A DNA stretch of 64,000 bases from Nostoc sp. CHAB 5844 (GCF_020829595.1 NZ_JAIVFW010000009.1:62001-126000); one strand, 5' to 3'; counted from the first letter of the stretch, positions 27,830 to 36,601 are shown. Numbers and translations: made by a program. The notes: generated by a model from the sequence alone, not told the origin.

Positions 27830-28248
27830 CCTACCTCCTTGATACCTGCTTGATTTCTGAACTGGTTATCAAACAACCAAATCAACAAGTTGTAGATTGG
27901 CTGGATGCTCAAGTACCAGAAACACTTTACCTGAGCGTGATTACAATTGGTGAAATCGCTAAAGGCATCAGCAAACTTACTGCTTCTAAGCGGAAAGAAT
28001 CTTTATTTACTTGGCTAAATGAAACTCTACCCAATCGCTTTGAACATAGAATCTTAAGTATAAATATCTCAACAATGGTATTGTGGGGAAACTTAGTCGG
28101 ACAACTAGAACAGAATGGACGACCTCTACCAATCATGGATTCTCTCATTGCAGCGATCGCCCTGCAAAACTCTTTATCACTTGTCACTCGTAATCAAAAT
28201 GATTTTGCTGGAACAGGCGTTGTAATTGTTAATCCTTGGTCTGCTTAA
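27826..28248 (+). CDS. PIN-domain ribonuclease toxin (VapC-like)
   Basis: The PIN active-site acids are visible: D6 in YLLDTCLISEL, E44 in ITIGEIAKGI, D104 in PIMDSLIAA and the last acid near TRNQNDFAG. The length of 140 aa is typical for VapC, which cleaves RNA until bound by its antitoxin. It overlaps the upstream antitoxin gene by four bases. The reading frame is intact, so this pair is probably functional. It directly follows the CHAT-TIR/WD40 pair and helps mark the region as a conflict island. Confidence 0.9.
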   Translation: MTYLLDTCLISELVIKQPNQQVVDWLDAQVPETLYLSVITIGEIAKGISKLTASKRKESLFTWLNETLPNRFEHRILSINISTMVLWGNLVGQLEQNGRPLPIMDSLIAAIALQNSLSLVTRNQNDFAGTGVVIVNPWSA

Positions 28249-28296
28249 GCTATTTATTAGCATAGCAAGTTATGTTGCCCTTTTCACCTTAACGTT

Positions 28297-28608
28297 ATGT
28301 CTAAACTTTTTGCTGTTGTAGTTGCAACTGTTCCAGAGTATTACGAATACAAAAAAGCTCATCCAGAACATGACCAAAATCAATTAGCTTGGTTTCAGGA
28401 GCAAGAAGCAAAAGGAATATTACTCTGCTGTGGGCCGTTTTTTCCTCATGATGGAACTGGGCTTTGGGTGATTCAGGCGGAAAATCGGGAACAGGCTGAA
28501 GCTGTTGTCAAAAGTAGTCCGCGTGCGCGAGATGGGATGTTAGCTGACTCTGCGCGAGTTGTGGAGTGGGAAGTACATATTGGCCGCGATCGCTTTTTGC
28601 CAGGGTAA
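28297..28608 (+). CDS. YciI family protein
   Basis: A 103-residue soluble protein with the ferredoxin-like YciI pattern: AVVVATVPEYYEYKKAHPEHDQ at the start, then GPFFPHDGTGLWVI and ENREQAEAVVKSSPRARDGM. Family members are small putative enzymes with a conserved His-Asp pair; here H24 and D26 in HPEHDQ or H51/D52 in PHDG are candidates. The biological role is unclear. It lies 39 bp before the PEBP lipoprotein gene in the same direction. Confidence 0.8.
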   Translation: MSKLFAVVVATVPEYYEYKKAHPEHDQNQLAWFQEQEAKGILLCCGPFFPHDGTGLWVIQAENREQAEAVVKSSPRARDGMLADSARVVEWEVHIGRDRFLPG

Positions 28609-28646
28609 ATGCTAAATTTAACTTACAAAAATTACCTGTCTTAACT

Positions 28647-29231
28647 ATGAGTAGAGGCAGATTTTTTAGAAATTATACTATTGCTATAGTTGGTTTATTA
28701 GGATTATTTATGATTAGTTGTAGTAATCCTAGTAATAGCAAGATTAATTCAAGCGATCTCAACCAATCTCATCAGGAAGTAAAAAGCATGAAACTAGAAA
28801 GCACAGCCTTTGCTGCTAATGCTTTAATTCCTTCTAAATATACCTGTGATGGAGAAAATATTTCTCCACCTTTAGCTTGGAATGACCTGCCAACGGGTAC
28901 ACAAAGCATAGCATTAATTGTGGATGACCCTGATGCACCTCAAAGAACATTTGTGCATTGGGTGGTTTATGATATCCCTGCTACAGTTAGTCAATTACCC
29001 GAACAAATTGCCTCCAATGATTTTCAAGGAGTACAGGGAAAAAATGATTTCGGTAAGCTTGGTTATGGCGGCCCTTGTCCACCTACTGGTACTCATCGCT
29101 ACTTTTTCAAACTTTATGCTTTAGATAAAAAGTTAGGTTTGACAACAGGTGCGACGAAAGAGCAAGTTTTAACAGCAATGGAAGGTCATGTTTTAGGACA
29201 AGCAGAATTGATTGGACAATACAAACATTAA
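28647..29231 (+). CDS. YbhB/YbcL (PEBP-like) lipoprotein
   Basis: The ATG at 28647 gives a lipoprotein signal: MSRGRFFRNY, a hydrophobic core (TIAIVGLLGLFMI) and the lipobox ISC. The mature domain shows the phosphatidylethanolamine-binding signature: IVDDPDAPQRTFVHWVVYD and GYGGPCPPTGTHRYFFKLYAL. The ligand of bacterial members is unknown. An upstream start inside the YciI gene is unlikely because it would bury the signal peptide. A strong terminator hairpin follows 14 bp after the stop. Confidence 0.9.
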   Translation: MSRGRFFRNYTIAIVGLLGLFMISCSNPSNSKINSSDLNQSHQEVKSMKLESTAFAANALIPSKYTCDGENISPPLAWNDLPTGTQSIALIVDDPDAPQRTFVHWVVYDIPATVSQLPEQIASNDFQGVQGKNDFGKLGYGGPCPPTGTHRYFFKLYALDKKLGLTTGATKEQVLTAMEGHVLGQAELIGQYKH

Positions 29232-29244
29232 ATTCAAAATCTAA

Positions 29245-29268
29245 AAAGCACCTTTGTTAAGGTGCTTT
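29245..29268 (+). terminator. Intrinsic terminator after the PEBP lipoprotein gene
   Basis: AAAGCACCTT and AAGGTGCTTT form a perfect 10-bp stem around TGTT. The hairpin lies between two convergent genes (ends at 29231 and 29319) and has A-rich and T-rich arms, so it could act on both strands. Confidence 0.8.
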
Positions 29269-29318
29269 CAACATTCTGGAAATTTAGTTTCAATTTCTAT
29301 TAGGTCTTAAAATATTGT

Positions 29319-29954
29319 TTAAGAACGATAAGTGTTAGTCCGAGGGCTACGAACTCCAGCAATTGCTCCTATTAATGAAGCAGCTAAACTCAACAAAGAA
29401 CCGAGAACGAACCACCACAAAGCTTTAGAAGTAGCAGCAGCAGCGTCACGAGTTTCTTGGGCAGTGACATTAGGTACATTTTGTGGTATTGCTAAACCAC
29501 CAGGCTGCTGTACTTGGTTGATAACGTCTCCAGCATTAGAAGCAGCAATTCCAAAAGCGCCAGATACACCACTTGCCAATAACCAAGAACTCAGCGCCAA
29601 AGTAGTAGCCCAGAGAATTGCACCATTTAGCAAGGCTGTATTGCGGTTCATCGGGCCGCATGCACGGCTTGTTATCCAGCCACCAATGAACAGAGAAAGT
29701 AATAAGGCCACAGTTGACCAAATTCCTACGTTACCAGCCACATCAGGCGCTATGGTTCTGGGCGCACCTGAGTCTGCTACTCTACCTGCGCCGATAGCAG
29801 CAAAAAACGCACTCAAGATTAACTGAGTAGCTAATGCAATTAATACGCCAGAAATGATTGGGCCCCAACGAACACGGTCATGATACTCAACTGCTCTACC
29901 TACTAGCGCTGGATCAGTAGTAATCTCATCACCTGCGCGATTTACGTATGACAT
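29319..29954 (-). CDS. Four-helix membrane protein of unknown function
   Basis: A 211-residue protein with four hydrophobic segments: IISGVLIALATQLILSAFFAA, IWSTVALLLSLFIGGWITS, LNGAILWATTLALSSWLLA and WWFVLGSLLSLAASLIGAIAG. The N-terminus (RAGDEITTDPALVGRAVEYHDRVRW) is hydrophilic and probably cytoplasmic. I do not recognise the family beyond a conserved cyanobacterial or bacterial membrane protein. Spacing suggests a single-gene unit, ending at the terminator shared with the PEBP gene. Confidence 0.8.
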   Translation of the reverse strand: MSYVNRAGDEITTDPALVGRAVEYHDRVRWGPIISGVLIALATQLILSAFFAAIGAGRVADSGAPRTIAPDVAGNVGIWSTVALLLSLFIGGWITSRACGPMNRNTALLNGAILWATTLALSSWLLASGVSGAFGIAASNAGDVINQVQQPGGLAIPQNVPNVTAQETRDAAAATSKALWWFVLGSLLSLAASLIGAIAGVRSPRTNTYRS

Positions 29955-30394
29955 AGTTTATTTTCTCCTTGACTATTTTTTAGTAAAGTTTTTTCGCTAT
30001 ATTTATTGCTTATGTTTAAAATTAAATTGCTCTTTTCACTTTTTAATATCTATCAATAGAAATACTTGTTTTATCTGTCTAGAGTAAGAATAAATTATTA
30101 ACTTTAAGAAATGTCAAATTTATGTATCAATATCTTTCATTTTTAATGGCATAAAACTTTAACTTCTACAGCATTCTTAAAGTTGCTGAATTTTTTATTA
30201 GGAAGAATTCAAGAGTTAAAATTCAGTATGAGTTCTGTACAACAGGATACTGAATATATAGCAGTCATAAATTATGAGTGAGAAACAAGATCCGCGACTT
30301 CTTCAAGAAGTCGCGGATCTAGATACTACGAATTCTCACAAATCAAATCGGATTGCTATTTTATTAAAAAGTTTGTGAGGGTGAAATGCACAAT
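29955..30394. other. Intergenic region with one strong palindrome
   Basis: AT-rich, without any open frame that looks like protein. Besides the palindrome at 30288-30320, described separately, and the promoter of the membrane-protein gene, which must lie near 29960-30100, I see nothing. Confidence 0.6.
30288..30320. repeat. Perfect 16-bp inverted repeat (AGATCCGCGACTTCTT type)
   Basis: AGATCCGCGACTTCTT is followed by one base and its exact reverse complement. This is a common Nostocales palindrome. A related copy with one mismatch lies at 50887-50919 (AGATCCTCAACTTTT). No T-run follows, so it is more likely a mobile palindrome than a terminator. Confidence 0.85.
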
Positions 30395-30721
30395 CTAACG
30401 CATTCTTACAGCTGTTCCTGTGGCAGTAATCAGCATCAGAACTCCAGACTGGTCAACATTGATTGTACCCGTATCAATTTCAATACCAATGACAGCGTTG
30501 GCTCCTAAACGCTGTGCGCGTTGTTCTAATTCTGCTAGGGCTTTTCTTTGGCCTTCTTCAAATAAACGTTCGTAGCTACCAGTGCGTCCACCAATAACAT
30601 CTCGAATGCTGGCGAAAAAATCCCGTAAGAAATTGCTACCGTAGACAACTTCCGCAGTTACAATACCCAAATACGAATCAATAACTGCACCTTGAATTAC
30701 ATCGGTTGTAGTTAAAATCAT
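30395..30721 (-). CDS. YbjQ/UPF0145 family protein
   Basis: A 108-residue protein with the family pattern: TTDVIQGAVIDSYLGIVTAEVVYG, then GGRTGSYERLFEEGQRKAL and LGANAVIGIEIDT. YbjQ proteins form pentamers and have been called putative heavy-metal-binding, but a function is not proven. It stands alone on the minus strand, with a 434-bp gap upstream. The start ATG directly follows TGAGGTTC, giving a weak ribosome binding site. Confidence 0.9.
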   Translation of the reverse strand: MILTTTDVIQGAVIDSYLGIVTAEVVYGSNFLRDFFASIRDVIGGRTGSYERLFEEGQRKALAELEQRAQRLGANAVIGIEIDTGTINVDQSGVLMLITATGTAVRMR

Positions 30722-31155
30722 ACATGAACCTCACAGGTGAGCAGATCAAAAGATATTGTACGCCTGAGATTGTTATTATTGGCGTAACTGCCTACTCAAA
30801 ATCAACTTTAGTGCTGGAAACAAAAAGAAAAAATTGATACGGAAGCTGAATATTCTGATGTTTTAATATTAGAATAGCTGAGACAATATTCGTCAGAATA
30901 AATGAGAAGCCTGAACAAAAAAAGACTTAAGTATTCTCTAAATAATCTTGAGGTTGAGATGTGGAGTATACTGAGTATTTAATACTTGGGGAATCTATCT
31001 TTCAGTAGAAACTCTCATAAATTTGTATAGCTTATGGCATTTAAGTTTACAAATTATTAATATTTTGTAAAACAGAATAAATACAGTTTTCAAAAATCCA
31101 TATTTTTGTTTTAATGTACAAGAAAAAAGTTTGCTAAAAGTTCAGGAAATTTACT
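30722..31155. other. Intergenic region between divergent genes, nothing recognised
   Basis: 434 bp, strongly AT-rich, between the divergent YbjQ and TPR genes. It must hold both promoters. I see no repeat, hairpin with T-run or RNA gene that I can support. AGGAAA precedes the GTG start of the TPR gene. Confidence 0.5.
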
Positions 31156-31836
31156 GTGTACAAGCGCATATCACTTATAGTTAGTGTTTTGTTATTAGGA
31201 TGTAGTACTGTGGCGATTCCTGCAAGAGTTCAGGCTCAGGTATTAGTCGCGCAAGCGAAAAACCCGGAGTTAAAGGAACTGTTTGAAGAAGGTCGCAGAC
31301 AAGTTGATGCTGGTGATTATAACGGAGCGATCGCTACATATCAAAGAGCCGCTGCCCTTGATCCGAAGAATGCCAAAGTATATTCTGGGATGGGTTACTT
31401 ATACGCCCAACAAGGAAATTACCAAGCCGCACTAGTTGCTTACCGTCGGGCGCTCGGTCTTGACCCCGATAATAGTGATTTTTTCTATGCGGTGGGTTAT
31501 ATCAAGGGGAATTTAGGTGATACTACCGGGGCTAAAAATGCTTACCGTCGCGCCATTCAGCTGAACCGCAATAACATTAATGCTTATCTGGGATTGGGCG
31601 TTACCCAAGCTCGTCTAGGAGATTATGAAGCAGCTAATTGGGCATACGAACAGGCTATCAGTATAGATCGGAACAATCCTCAGATATATGAGTTTATGGC
31701 TGCGATGTTTAAACAGCGTCGCCAAACAAAGCAAGCAAATAGCTTACTACAAAAAGCTCGTAGTTTGTACCAACAGCAGAATAATGCCGATGGAGTTGAC
31801 AGAGTAGAAACAATGCTAAGGGAGTTAGGAGGTTGA
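31156..31836 (+). CDS. Exported TPR-repeat protein
   Basis: From a GTG start the protein has a signal sequence (MYKRISLIVSVLLLGCSTVAI) that ends in LGCS and could be a lipobox, or it may be cleaved after VQA. About five tetratricopeptide repeats follow: DYNGAIATYQRAAALDPKN, NYQAALVAYRRALGLDPDN, DTTGAKNAYRRAIQLN and DYEAANWAYEQAISIDRNN. TPR proteins are protein-interaction scaffolds; the partner is unknown. It ends two bases before the end of the convergent ABC remnant. Confidence 0.88.
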   Translation: MYKRISLIVSVLLLGCSTVAIPARVQAQVLVAQAKNPELKELFEEGRRQVDAGDYNGAIATYQRAAALDPKNAKVYSGMGYLYAQQGNYQAALVAYRRALGLDPDNSDFFYAVGYIKGNLGDTTGAKNAYRRAIQLNRNNINAYLGLGVTQARLGDYEAANWAYEQAISIDRNNPQIYEFMAAMFKQRRQTKQANSLLQKARSLYQQQNNADGVDRVETMLRELGG

Positions 31837-31838
31837 AA

Positions 31839-32216
31839 TCAATCTAACTGTCGCCCAGTTAGTTCCACAAAAATATCTTCCAAATTTGAGGAACGCACCA
31901 TCATTCCAGTTTTATCTGGCTGTTGATTCAGATAATTGTTTGCTTCTTCTAGAGAAGGGAAAAATAAATATTCCCAGCGTCGGGCGCTGTCATTCCTCGC
32001 TGCGGTGACACCCAATTGTTTCATTACCAAACCTTCACTGTGAGCAGAACGCAATTGTTGGAGCGTTCCTAAAGATATAAGTTTGCCACTATCCATAATA
32101 CCGATACGTCCTGGCCCAGTAGCTTCAAAAGCTCCACACAAATACTCGACTTCATCCATGTAATGAGTCGTCAGTAACATTGTCATACCTTGCTTGTTGA
32201 GATCCCGAATCAACTC
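31839..32216 (-). pseudogene. C-terminal third of an ABC-transporter ATPase gene
   Basis: The frame reads ELIRDLNKQGMTMLLTTHYMD (the region after Walker B, with the H-loop in TTHYMDE), then an accessory C-terminal domain ending SNLEDIFVELTGRQLD, typical of ABC-2 type drug or polysaccharide exporters. Walker A, the signature and Walker B are all absent. The upstream boundary near 32217 is a sharp junction into the hepT sequence. An isolated start at 32213 would be TTG and would give a protein with no ATP-binding site, so this is a dead 3' fragment. Confidence 0.85.
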
Positions 32217-32460
32217 GAAGATAATCGTGAATTAAGACATCTCGAAACCCAGCTATCTGCTGCCATTTTACGCTAGGATACTTTTGTCTTAAATCTGAGG
32301 ATATTCTTTTAGTTGCCTCACCAATAATTTCAAAATTCCTGACGACTGCATCCTGAATCATCCTTGTTCGGATGAAAGCGTCTCTTCCATTACAGGTGTA
32401 TTCTTGTATTCTTTCAATACATTCTGCAATATCAAGTAAATAACGCCTTTCATCTCTCAT
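32152..32460 (-). pseudogene. HepT-like toxin gene with its 3' end replaced
   Basis: Residues 1-81 are a good HepT (DUF86/HEPN) protein: LLDIAECIERIQEYTCNGRD, VRNFEIIGEATKRIS and the RNase motif RDVLIHDY (Rx4H). After YLR the normal C-terminus (usually ending after an IVWQIV-type helix) is lost and the frame runs through the ABC-ATPase fragment in the wrong phase (VDSGSQQARYDN...) to a stop at 32152. The catalytic motif is retained, so partial activity is possible. It overlaps mntA by four bases. Confidence 0.8.
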
Positions 32461-32747
32461 AGTGCAACAGCTTCGCTTAAAACTTTATCTCTAATTAATT
32501 CATGTAAATTACTTGGTTTGGCTACATCAACTTTCCGTTTTAATAATTCTTCTAAATCTTGTATTAAGCCAATTCGATCTAATAAATTACGTCCTGGTTC
32601 TAGTTCTACTAAAAAATCTACGTCACTATCTGGTCTGGCTTCTCCTCTGGCTACTGAACCAAATACACGCAAATTATACGCGCCATATTTAGCCGCAATT
32701 CTTAATATTTCTTCTCGAAAAGGTAGTAATAATTCTTCAATTCCCAT
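32457..32747 (-). CDS. mntA: MntA-like nucleotidyltransferase antitoxin
   Basis: A 96-residue minimal nucleotidyltransferase with the GSx10DxD motif intact: FGSVARGEARPDSDVDFLVEL. Proteins of this type AMPylate the HEPN toxin HepT and thereby silence it (type VII toxin-antitoxin). It overlaps the hepT start by four bases (ATGA) in the usual order. The tail (DVAKPSNLHELIRDKVLSEAV) is normal. Its partner lacks its C-terminus, so the pair may be decaying. Confidence 0.88.
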   Translation of the reverse strand: MGIEELLLPFREEILRIAAKYGAYNLRVFGSVARGEARPDSDVDFLVELEPGRNLLDRIGLIQDLEELLKRKVDVAKPSNLHELIRDKVLSEAVAL

Positions 32748-32831
32748 CAGCCCAACTCCACAATTTTTCTTTGATCATATAGTATTTAGTAGGGTAGACA
32801 AAGTTTGCTCACCCTACTCTAGAAATATTAT

Positions 32832-33653
32832 TTAGCTGGACGGGAATGCCAATTTCAAATAAGCAGATAAGATGGCTGGTCCGATAAATAAAGTAATGAT
32901 TGTGCCTATAGCTAAAAAGGGGCCGAAGGGGATTTTTACTCCGGTTTTTTGTGGCGATCGCACAAGCACTAATCCACCTATTAATACTCCCACAGCACAG
33001 GCAATTAAACTAGCCAAAAGTAAATAACGCCAACCCAGCCAAGCGCCCATCATTGCAGCTAGTTTGGCATCACCTGCACCCATTGCAGTTTTACCTAAAA
33101 CAATTGAACCACCAAGGGCGATCGCATCAAATAGCCATAAACCAATAACTGCACCAACTATCCCCATCATCAGGTGTCTGATTAATCCCACTGCGCTGGC
33201 TTCGGGGACAAAACCACTCACCATTTGAAATCCCAAACCTAACACTAACCCTGATTGAGTTAGGGCATTGGGGAGAGTCATGGTATCTAAGTCAATTAGC
33301 GCTAACGCCAATAACCAACTACAAAAAGCCCAATATCCTAATGTGGCGATGGAAACTTGAAATACTAAAAAAACGATGACAAAAATTAAACCCGTTATCG
33401 CTTCTACCGCCGGATAACGAACAGCTATTTTGCTTTTGCAATAACGGCATTTTCCGCGTAACCACAACCATCCCAGCACGGGTACATTGTCATAAGCTTT
33501 TAGCTGGTTTAAGCAATGGGGGCAACGGGAAGGTGGCCAAAGAATCGATAACCCCGCAGGGATTCGATAAACGACAACGTTGATAAAGCTACCTATAGAT
33601 GCACCCAACGCGAAAACAACAATAATTGCCGGAACGGCCATTAAAAAATCCAT
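32832..33653 (-). CDS. pilD: Type IV prepilin peptidase (A24 family)
   Basis: A membrane aspartyl protease that cleaves and N-methylates type IV prepilins. It has the cytoplasmic zinc site (CPHC...CRYC), the first aspartate in LALIDLDTMTLPN and the second in GAGDAKLAAMMG, and about eight hydrophobic segments. I start at MDFLMAVPA (33653); an ATG 15 bases upstream (MTNDY) lies inside a heptamer repeat (ATGACAAATGAC) and is probably accidental. The repeat replaces the usual leader. The length of about 273 aa is normal. Confidence 0.92.
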   Translation of the reverse strand: MDFLMAVPAIIVVFALGASIGSFINVVVYRIPAGLSILWPPSRCPHCLNQLKAYDNVPVLGWLWLRGKCRYCKSKIAVRYPAVEAITGLIFVIVFLVFQVSIATLGYWAFCSWLLALALIDLDTMTLPNALTQSGLVLGLGFQMVSGFVPEASAVGLIRHLMMGIVGAVIGLWLFDAIALGGSIVLGKTAMGAGDAKLAAMMGAWLGWRYLLLASLIACAVGVLIGGLVLVRSPQKTGVKIPFGPFLAIGTIITLFIGPAILSAYLKLAFPSS

Positions 33654-33660
33654 ATAGTCA

Positions 33661-33740
33661 TTTGTCAATTGTCCTTTGTCATTTGTGCTTTGTCATTTGT
33701 TTTTTGTCAAATGACTAATGACCAATGACCAATGACTAAT
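33661..33740. repeat. Facing heptamer repeats (TCATTTG and CTAATGAC types)
   Basis: TCATTTGTCAATTGTCC, TTTGTCATTTGTGC and TTTGTCATTTGTTT face ACTAATGACCAATGACCAA; the two halves are complementary and could fold into a long imperfect hairpin. The block runs from just before the prepilin peptidase start to the stop codon of the next gene, whose TAG (33736-33738) belongs to the repeat. Confidence 0.8.
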
Positions 33741-33996
33741 ACATGTGCGATTCAATTTGATTTAATGGCACAAAACATTCTTGGGGTAAAAGGACGGGGT
33801 TGTGAGTAAAAATCACCTTACCCCGATGATTAACACGATTAATTGCTACCCCGGAAGGTTGCCCAGCGATTTCAGGATGTACTTCACAATAAGTGTAGTA
33901 AATCTTGCCAGCTGCTCTGATGACAGCGGGATCAATCAGAGGTGGCTGAATTCTAGAGGCGTTGAAATTGGTTGACTCTTGTCGTAAAGCGTACAC
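33736..33996 (-). CDS. Conserved small protein of unknown function
   Basis: An 86-residue protein with no membrane segment. Recognisable stretches are PPLIDPAVIRAAGKIYYTYC, GVAINRVNHRGKVIFTHNP and LLPQECFVPLNQI. I do not know its function. The last codon and stop (MY then TAG) are formed by the start of a heptamer repeat, so the original C-terminus may have been different. It lies between leuB and the prepilin peptidase gene on the same strand. Confidence 0.65.
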   Translation of the reverse strand: MYALRQESTNFNASRIQPPLIDPAVIRAAGKIYYTYCEVHPEIAGQPSGVAINRVNHRGKVIFTHNPVLLPQECFVPLNQIESHMY

Positions 33997-34088
33997 TATC
34001 TACTGCTAACTACTTACTAGATTTTGTCTATAGTGTACCCGAAACTTCTTGTAAAGATTGCCAATTTGGCCAACTTCTACTCAAAGAA

Positions 34089-35174
34089 TTATTTCTCTAA
34101 TGCTTGAATGAGTGAATTCCCTATTGCTTGGCAACCCAAAAGATTCATGCCTGGTGACATGATATCGCCTGTGCGATCGCCTTGTTCTAAAACTTGCAAC
34201 ACAGCTTTTTCAATGCTATCTGCTGCTTGTGGCTGGTTTAAGCCATAGCGTAGCATCATCGCCGCACTCAAAACCTGTGCCAGAGGATTGGCTTTATCAA
34301 GTCCGGCGATATCTGGTGCAGAACCGTGAACTGGTTCATATACGCCAGGGCCAGAAGCACCTAAACTAGCAGAAGGTAACATCCCAATACTTCCCGTCAG
34401 CATAGCAGCCGCATCCGAGAGAATATCGCCAAATAAGTTACCTGTAACAATCGTATCGAATTGCTTGGGAGCGCGGAGTAATTGCATTGCCGCATTATCG
34501 ACATACAGGTGAGAAAGTTCTACATCGGGATATTCGGTGGCTAGTTTGGTGATGCGATCGCGCCACAACTGCGATACTTCTAATACGTTAGATTTATCGA
34601 CAGAACACAGTTTACCTCGGCGTTTGCGGGCAGTTTCAAACGCGACTCTACCAATACGGTCTATTTCTGACTCGCTGTAAACCATTGTATTGACACCGCG
34701 TTTCTCACCTGTTTCGGTTTCAAAAATTCCTCTGGGTTTACCAAAGTAAATTCCACCTGTGAGTTCGCGCACCACCATAATATCTACGCCTTCTACGACT
34801 TCTCGTTTCAAAGTCGAAGCTTCAATTAACTGCGGCAAAATTTGGGCTGGGCGTAAATTGGCAAATAAACCCAAACCTGCACGGAGTCCTAATAAACCAG
34901 CTTCCGGGCGTAAATGCGATGGCAAGGTATCCCACTTATAACCACCAATAGCGGCGAGTAAAACAGCATCACTATTACGGCAAGTCTCTAAAGTTTCAGT
35001 TGGCAGAGGTTCGCCTGTCGCGTCAATGGCTGCACCACCAATTAAAGCTTCTTGGAACTCAAACTGGATATCAAATTTTTTCCCTACAACTTTCAGCACG
35101 TCTACCGCCACTGCCATAATTTCAGGGCCAATGCCATCGCCGGGAAGTAAGGTAATGCGGTAGTTCTGAGTCAT
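34089..35174 (-). CDS. leuB: 3-isopropylmalate dehydrogenase LeuB
   Basis: LeuB oxidises 3-isopropylmalate with NAD in leucine synthesis. It opens with [19 protein letters not shown] and has the substrate and metal motif [16 protein letters not shown], the conserved YVDNAAMQL and [11 protein letters not shown], and the NAD site [14 protein letters not shown]. The length of 361 aa is typical. No other leu gene lies next to it. The frame is undisturbed. Confidence 0.96.
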   Translation of the reverse strand: MTQNYRITLLPGDGIGPEIMAVAVDVLKVVGKKFDIQFEFQEALIGGAAIDATGEPLPTETLETCRNSDAVLLAAIGGYKWDTLPSHLRPEAGLLGLRAGLGLFANLRPAQILPQLIEASTLKREVVEGVDIMVVRELTGGIYFGKPRGIFETETGEKRGVNTMVYSESEIDRIGRVAFETARKRRGKLCSVDKSNVLEVSQLWRDRITKLATEYPDVELSHLYVDNAAMQLLRAPKQFDTIVTGNLFGDILSDAAAMLTGSIGMLPSASLGASGPGVYEPVHGSAPDIAGLDKANPLAQVLSAAMMLRYGLNQPQAADSIEKAVLQVLEQGDRTGDIMSPGMNLLGCQAIGNSLIQALEK

Positions 35175-35234
35175 AGCTGGTTTCTATTAGGTAAATGCTT
35201 GCAGATTAAATATCATACCGAGCAAGATGTACCT

Positions 35235-35318
35235 ATGGAACGTTTAATTTATTTAGATGTGTGTTGTCTAAATCGACCTTTCGATGACCAGACACAGGAG
35301 CGGATTTTCGAGATATAG
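35235..35318 (+). pseudogene. N-terminal remnant of a PIN-domain toxin gene
   Basis: ATG at 35235 opens MERLIYLDVCCLNRPFDDQT and stops after RIFEI at 35316-35318. The LDVCCLNRPFDD opening is typical of a cyanobacterial PIN-domain family whose proteins are about 140-150 aa. Only 27 codons remain. It lies 57 bp before a small antitoxin-like gene, suggesting a decayed toxin-antitoxin pair or two rearranged halves. Confidence 0.7.
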
Positions 35319-35374
35319 CACCATGCTACAAGTAACAATAGAAAACCCTTTGCGGTGGGTATTGGAGGTAATAA

Positions 35375-35617
35375 ATGCTAGACGTGACTAAGCTTACCCA
35401 AGCTGAAATTAGAAGGTTGGGAATAGAAGCCTTGACAAAAGCTCTTGGCCCTGCGGGAATGGCAAGATTTATGCAGCAATTTGAAAAAGGTAGTGGAGAC
35501 TACACAAAAGAAAGAGATGAAATTTTAGGAAATCCAACTATTGATGAAATCTTTGAACGAATTGAGGAGCATCGCCAACAGCAACAGAAGGGCGAACAAA
35601 AAACTAATTTTGATTAA
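35375..35617 (+). CDS. Antitoxin-like small protein
   Basis: An 80-residue, mainly helical protein: LTQAEIRRLGIEALTKALG, then GMARFMQQFEKGSGDYTKER and TIDEIFERIEEHRQQQQ. The pattern FxxQFExGSGDYTKER occurs in small cyanobacterial proteins that sit before PIN-domain toxin genes, so I read it as an orphan antitoxin. Ribosome binding is plausible (TGGAGGTAATAA before the ATG). No complete toxin follows; the next gene is an MscS channel. Confidence 0.65.
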   Translation: MLDVTKLTQAEIRRLGIEALTKALGPAGMARFMQQFEKGSGDYTKERDEILGNPTIDEIFERIEEHRQQQQKGEQKTNFD

Positions 35618-35734
35618 TTATTTTACTTAAAATTTTTCAGCATCTATCCAAAGATTAAAAAAAACTGTTCATTAAGATTTTTTGCTCAGTTTCTTGTATG
35701 TTTTTGATCAAACTAGCAAAAAATAAAAAAGTTT

Positions 35735-36601
35735 ATGAATTTTAATCAAATTGGACAAGTTGCTGTTGCCCTGTTAACAGGGTTTGGATTGAAAATCCTG
35801 GGTGCGATCGCTCTCTGGATTATTGCACAGAAGTTGATTGACTTTGCGCTCAAGTTAGTTCGACGCGCTTTTCGCACTCAACATGTTGATCCAACTCTGA
35901 TTAATTATTTGCTCAATATCATTGCCGTAACATTAAGAATTGTTCTAATTGTGGCAATTCTTGGCTTTTTCGGCGTTGAGACTACTTCTTTTGCTGCATT
36001 GTTAGCAGCAGCGGGTGTAGCAATTGGTGCAGCCTGGGGTGGACTTTTGGCTAACTTTGCTGCTGGTGCTTTTTTGATTGTGTTTAGTCCATTTAAAGTT
36101 GGTGACTTTATCACAGCAGCAGGTGTCACAGGTACAGTTACAGAAATTGGGTTGTTTACAACTAATATCACCACGCCGGATAATGTTTTAACAATTGTTG
36201 CTAATAATAAGATTTTTTCTGACAATATTCAGAATTTCTCGGCTAATCCTTATCGACGGGTTGATTTGCTGGCACAACTGCATCATGATGTGAATCATAA
36301 CGATGCGATCGCTCGTTTAAAAACCAGAATCAGTCAAATTCCTAATGTAATAAATAATCCTGCGCCAGATGTTGAAATTATCACATTTAATCTAGCAGGG
36401 CCAGTATTAGCAGTACGTCCTTACTGCAATAATGAACACTACTGGCAAGTTTATTTTGATACGAATAAAGCCATCCGAGAAGCTTTTGGTGAAGCTGGTT
36501 ATCCCATACCTGAACAACGTTACGCATTTAGTAGTCAATCTTCAAATGGTACACATGAAGATGCACAATCTGCTATCACATCTGCCTCTTTGATGAGTTA
36601 A
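35735..36601 (+). CDS. MscS-family mechanosensitive channel (copy 1)
   Basis: A 288-residue small-conductance mechanosensitive channel. Hydrophobic helices lie at about 8-30, 58-80 and 85-110; the pore helix is rich in Ala/Gly (AALLAAAGVAIGAAWGGLLANFAAGAFL) and is followed by the beta-domain motif VGDFITAAGVTGTVTEIGLF, as in E. coli MscS. It protects against osmotic downshock. The next gene is a close paralogue in the same direction. A terminator follows at 36651. Confidence 0.92.
   Translation: MNFNQIGQVAVALLTGFGLKILGAIALWIIAQKLIDFALKLVRRAFRTQHVDPTLINYLLNIIAVTLRIVLIVAILGFFGVETTSFAALLAAAGVAIGAAWGGLLANFAAGAFLIVFSPFKVGDFITAAGVTGTVTEIGLFTTNITTPDNVLTIVANNKIFSDNIQNFSANPYRRVDLLAQLHHDVNHNDAIARLKTRISQIPNVINNPAPDVEIITFNLAGPVLAVRPYCNNEHYWQVYFDTNKAIREAFGEAGYPIPEQRYAFSSQSSNGTHEDAQSAITSASLMS

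Noticed and set aside
29332-29826. 164-codon plus-strand frame opposite the four-helix membrane protein
   Set aside because: Shadow of the real gene, which shows clear membrane helices; the plus-strand peptide has no recognisable features.
31839-32213. A complete small ABC-related gene starting at TTG 32213
   Set aside because: It lacks Walker A, signature and Walker B; it is the tail of a truncated gene.
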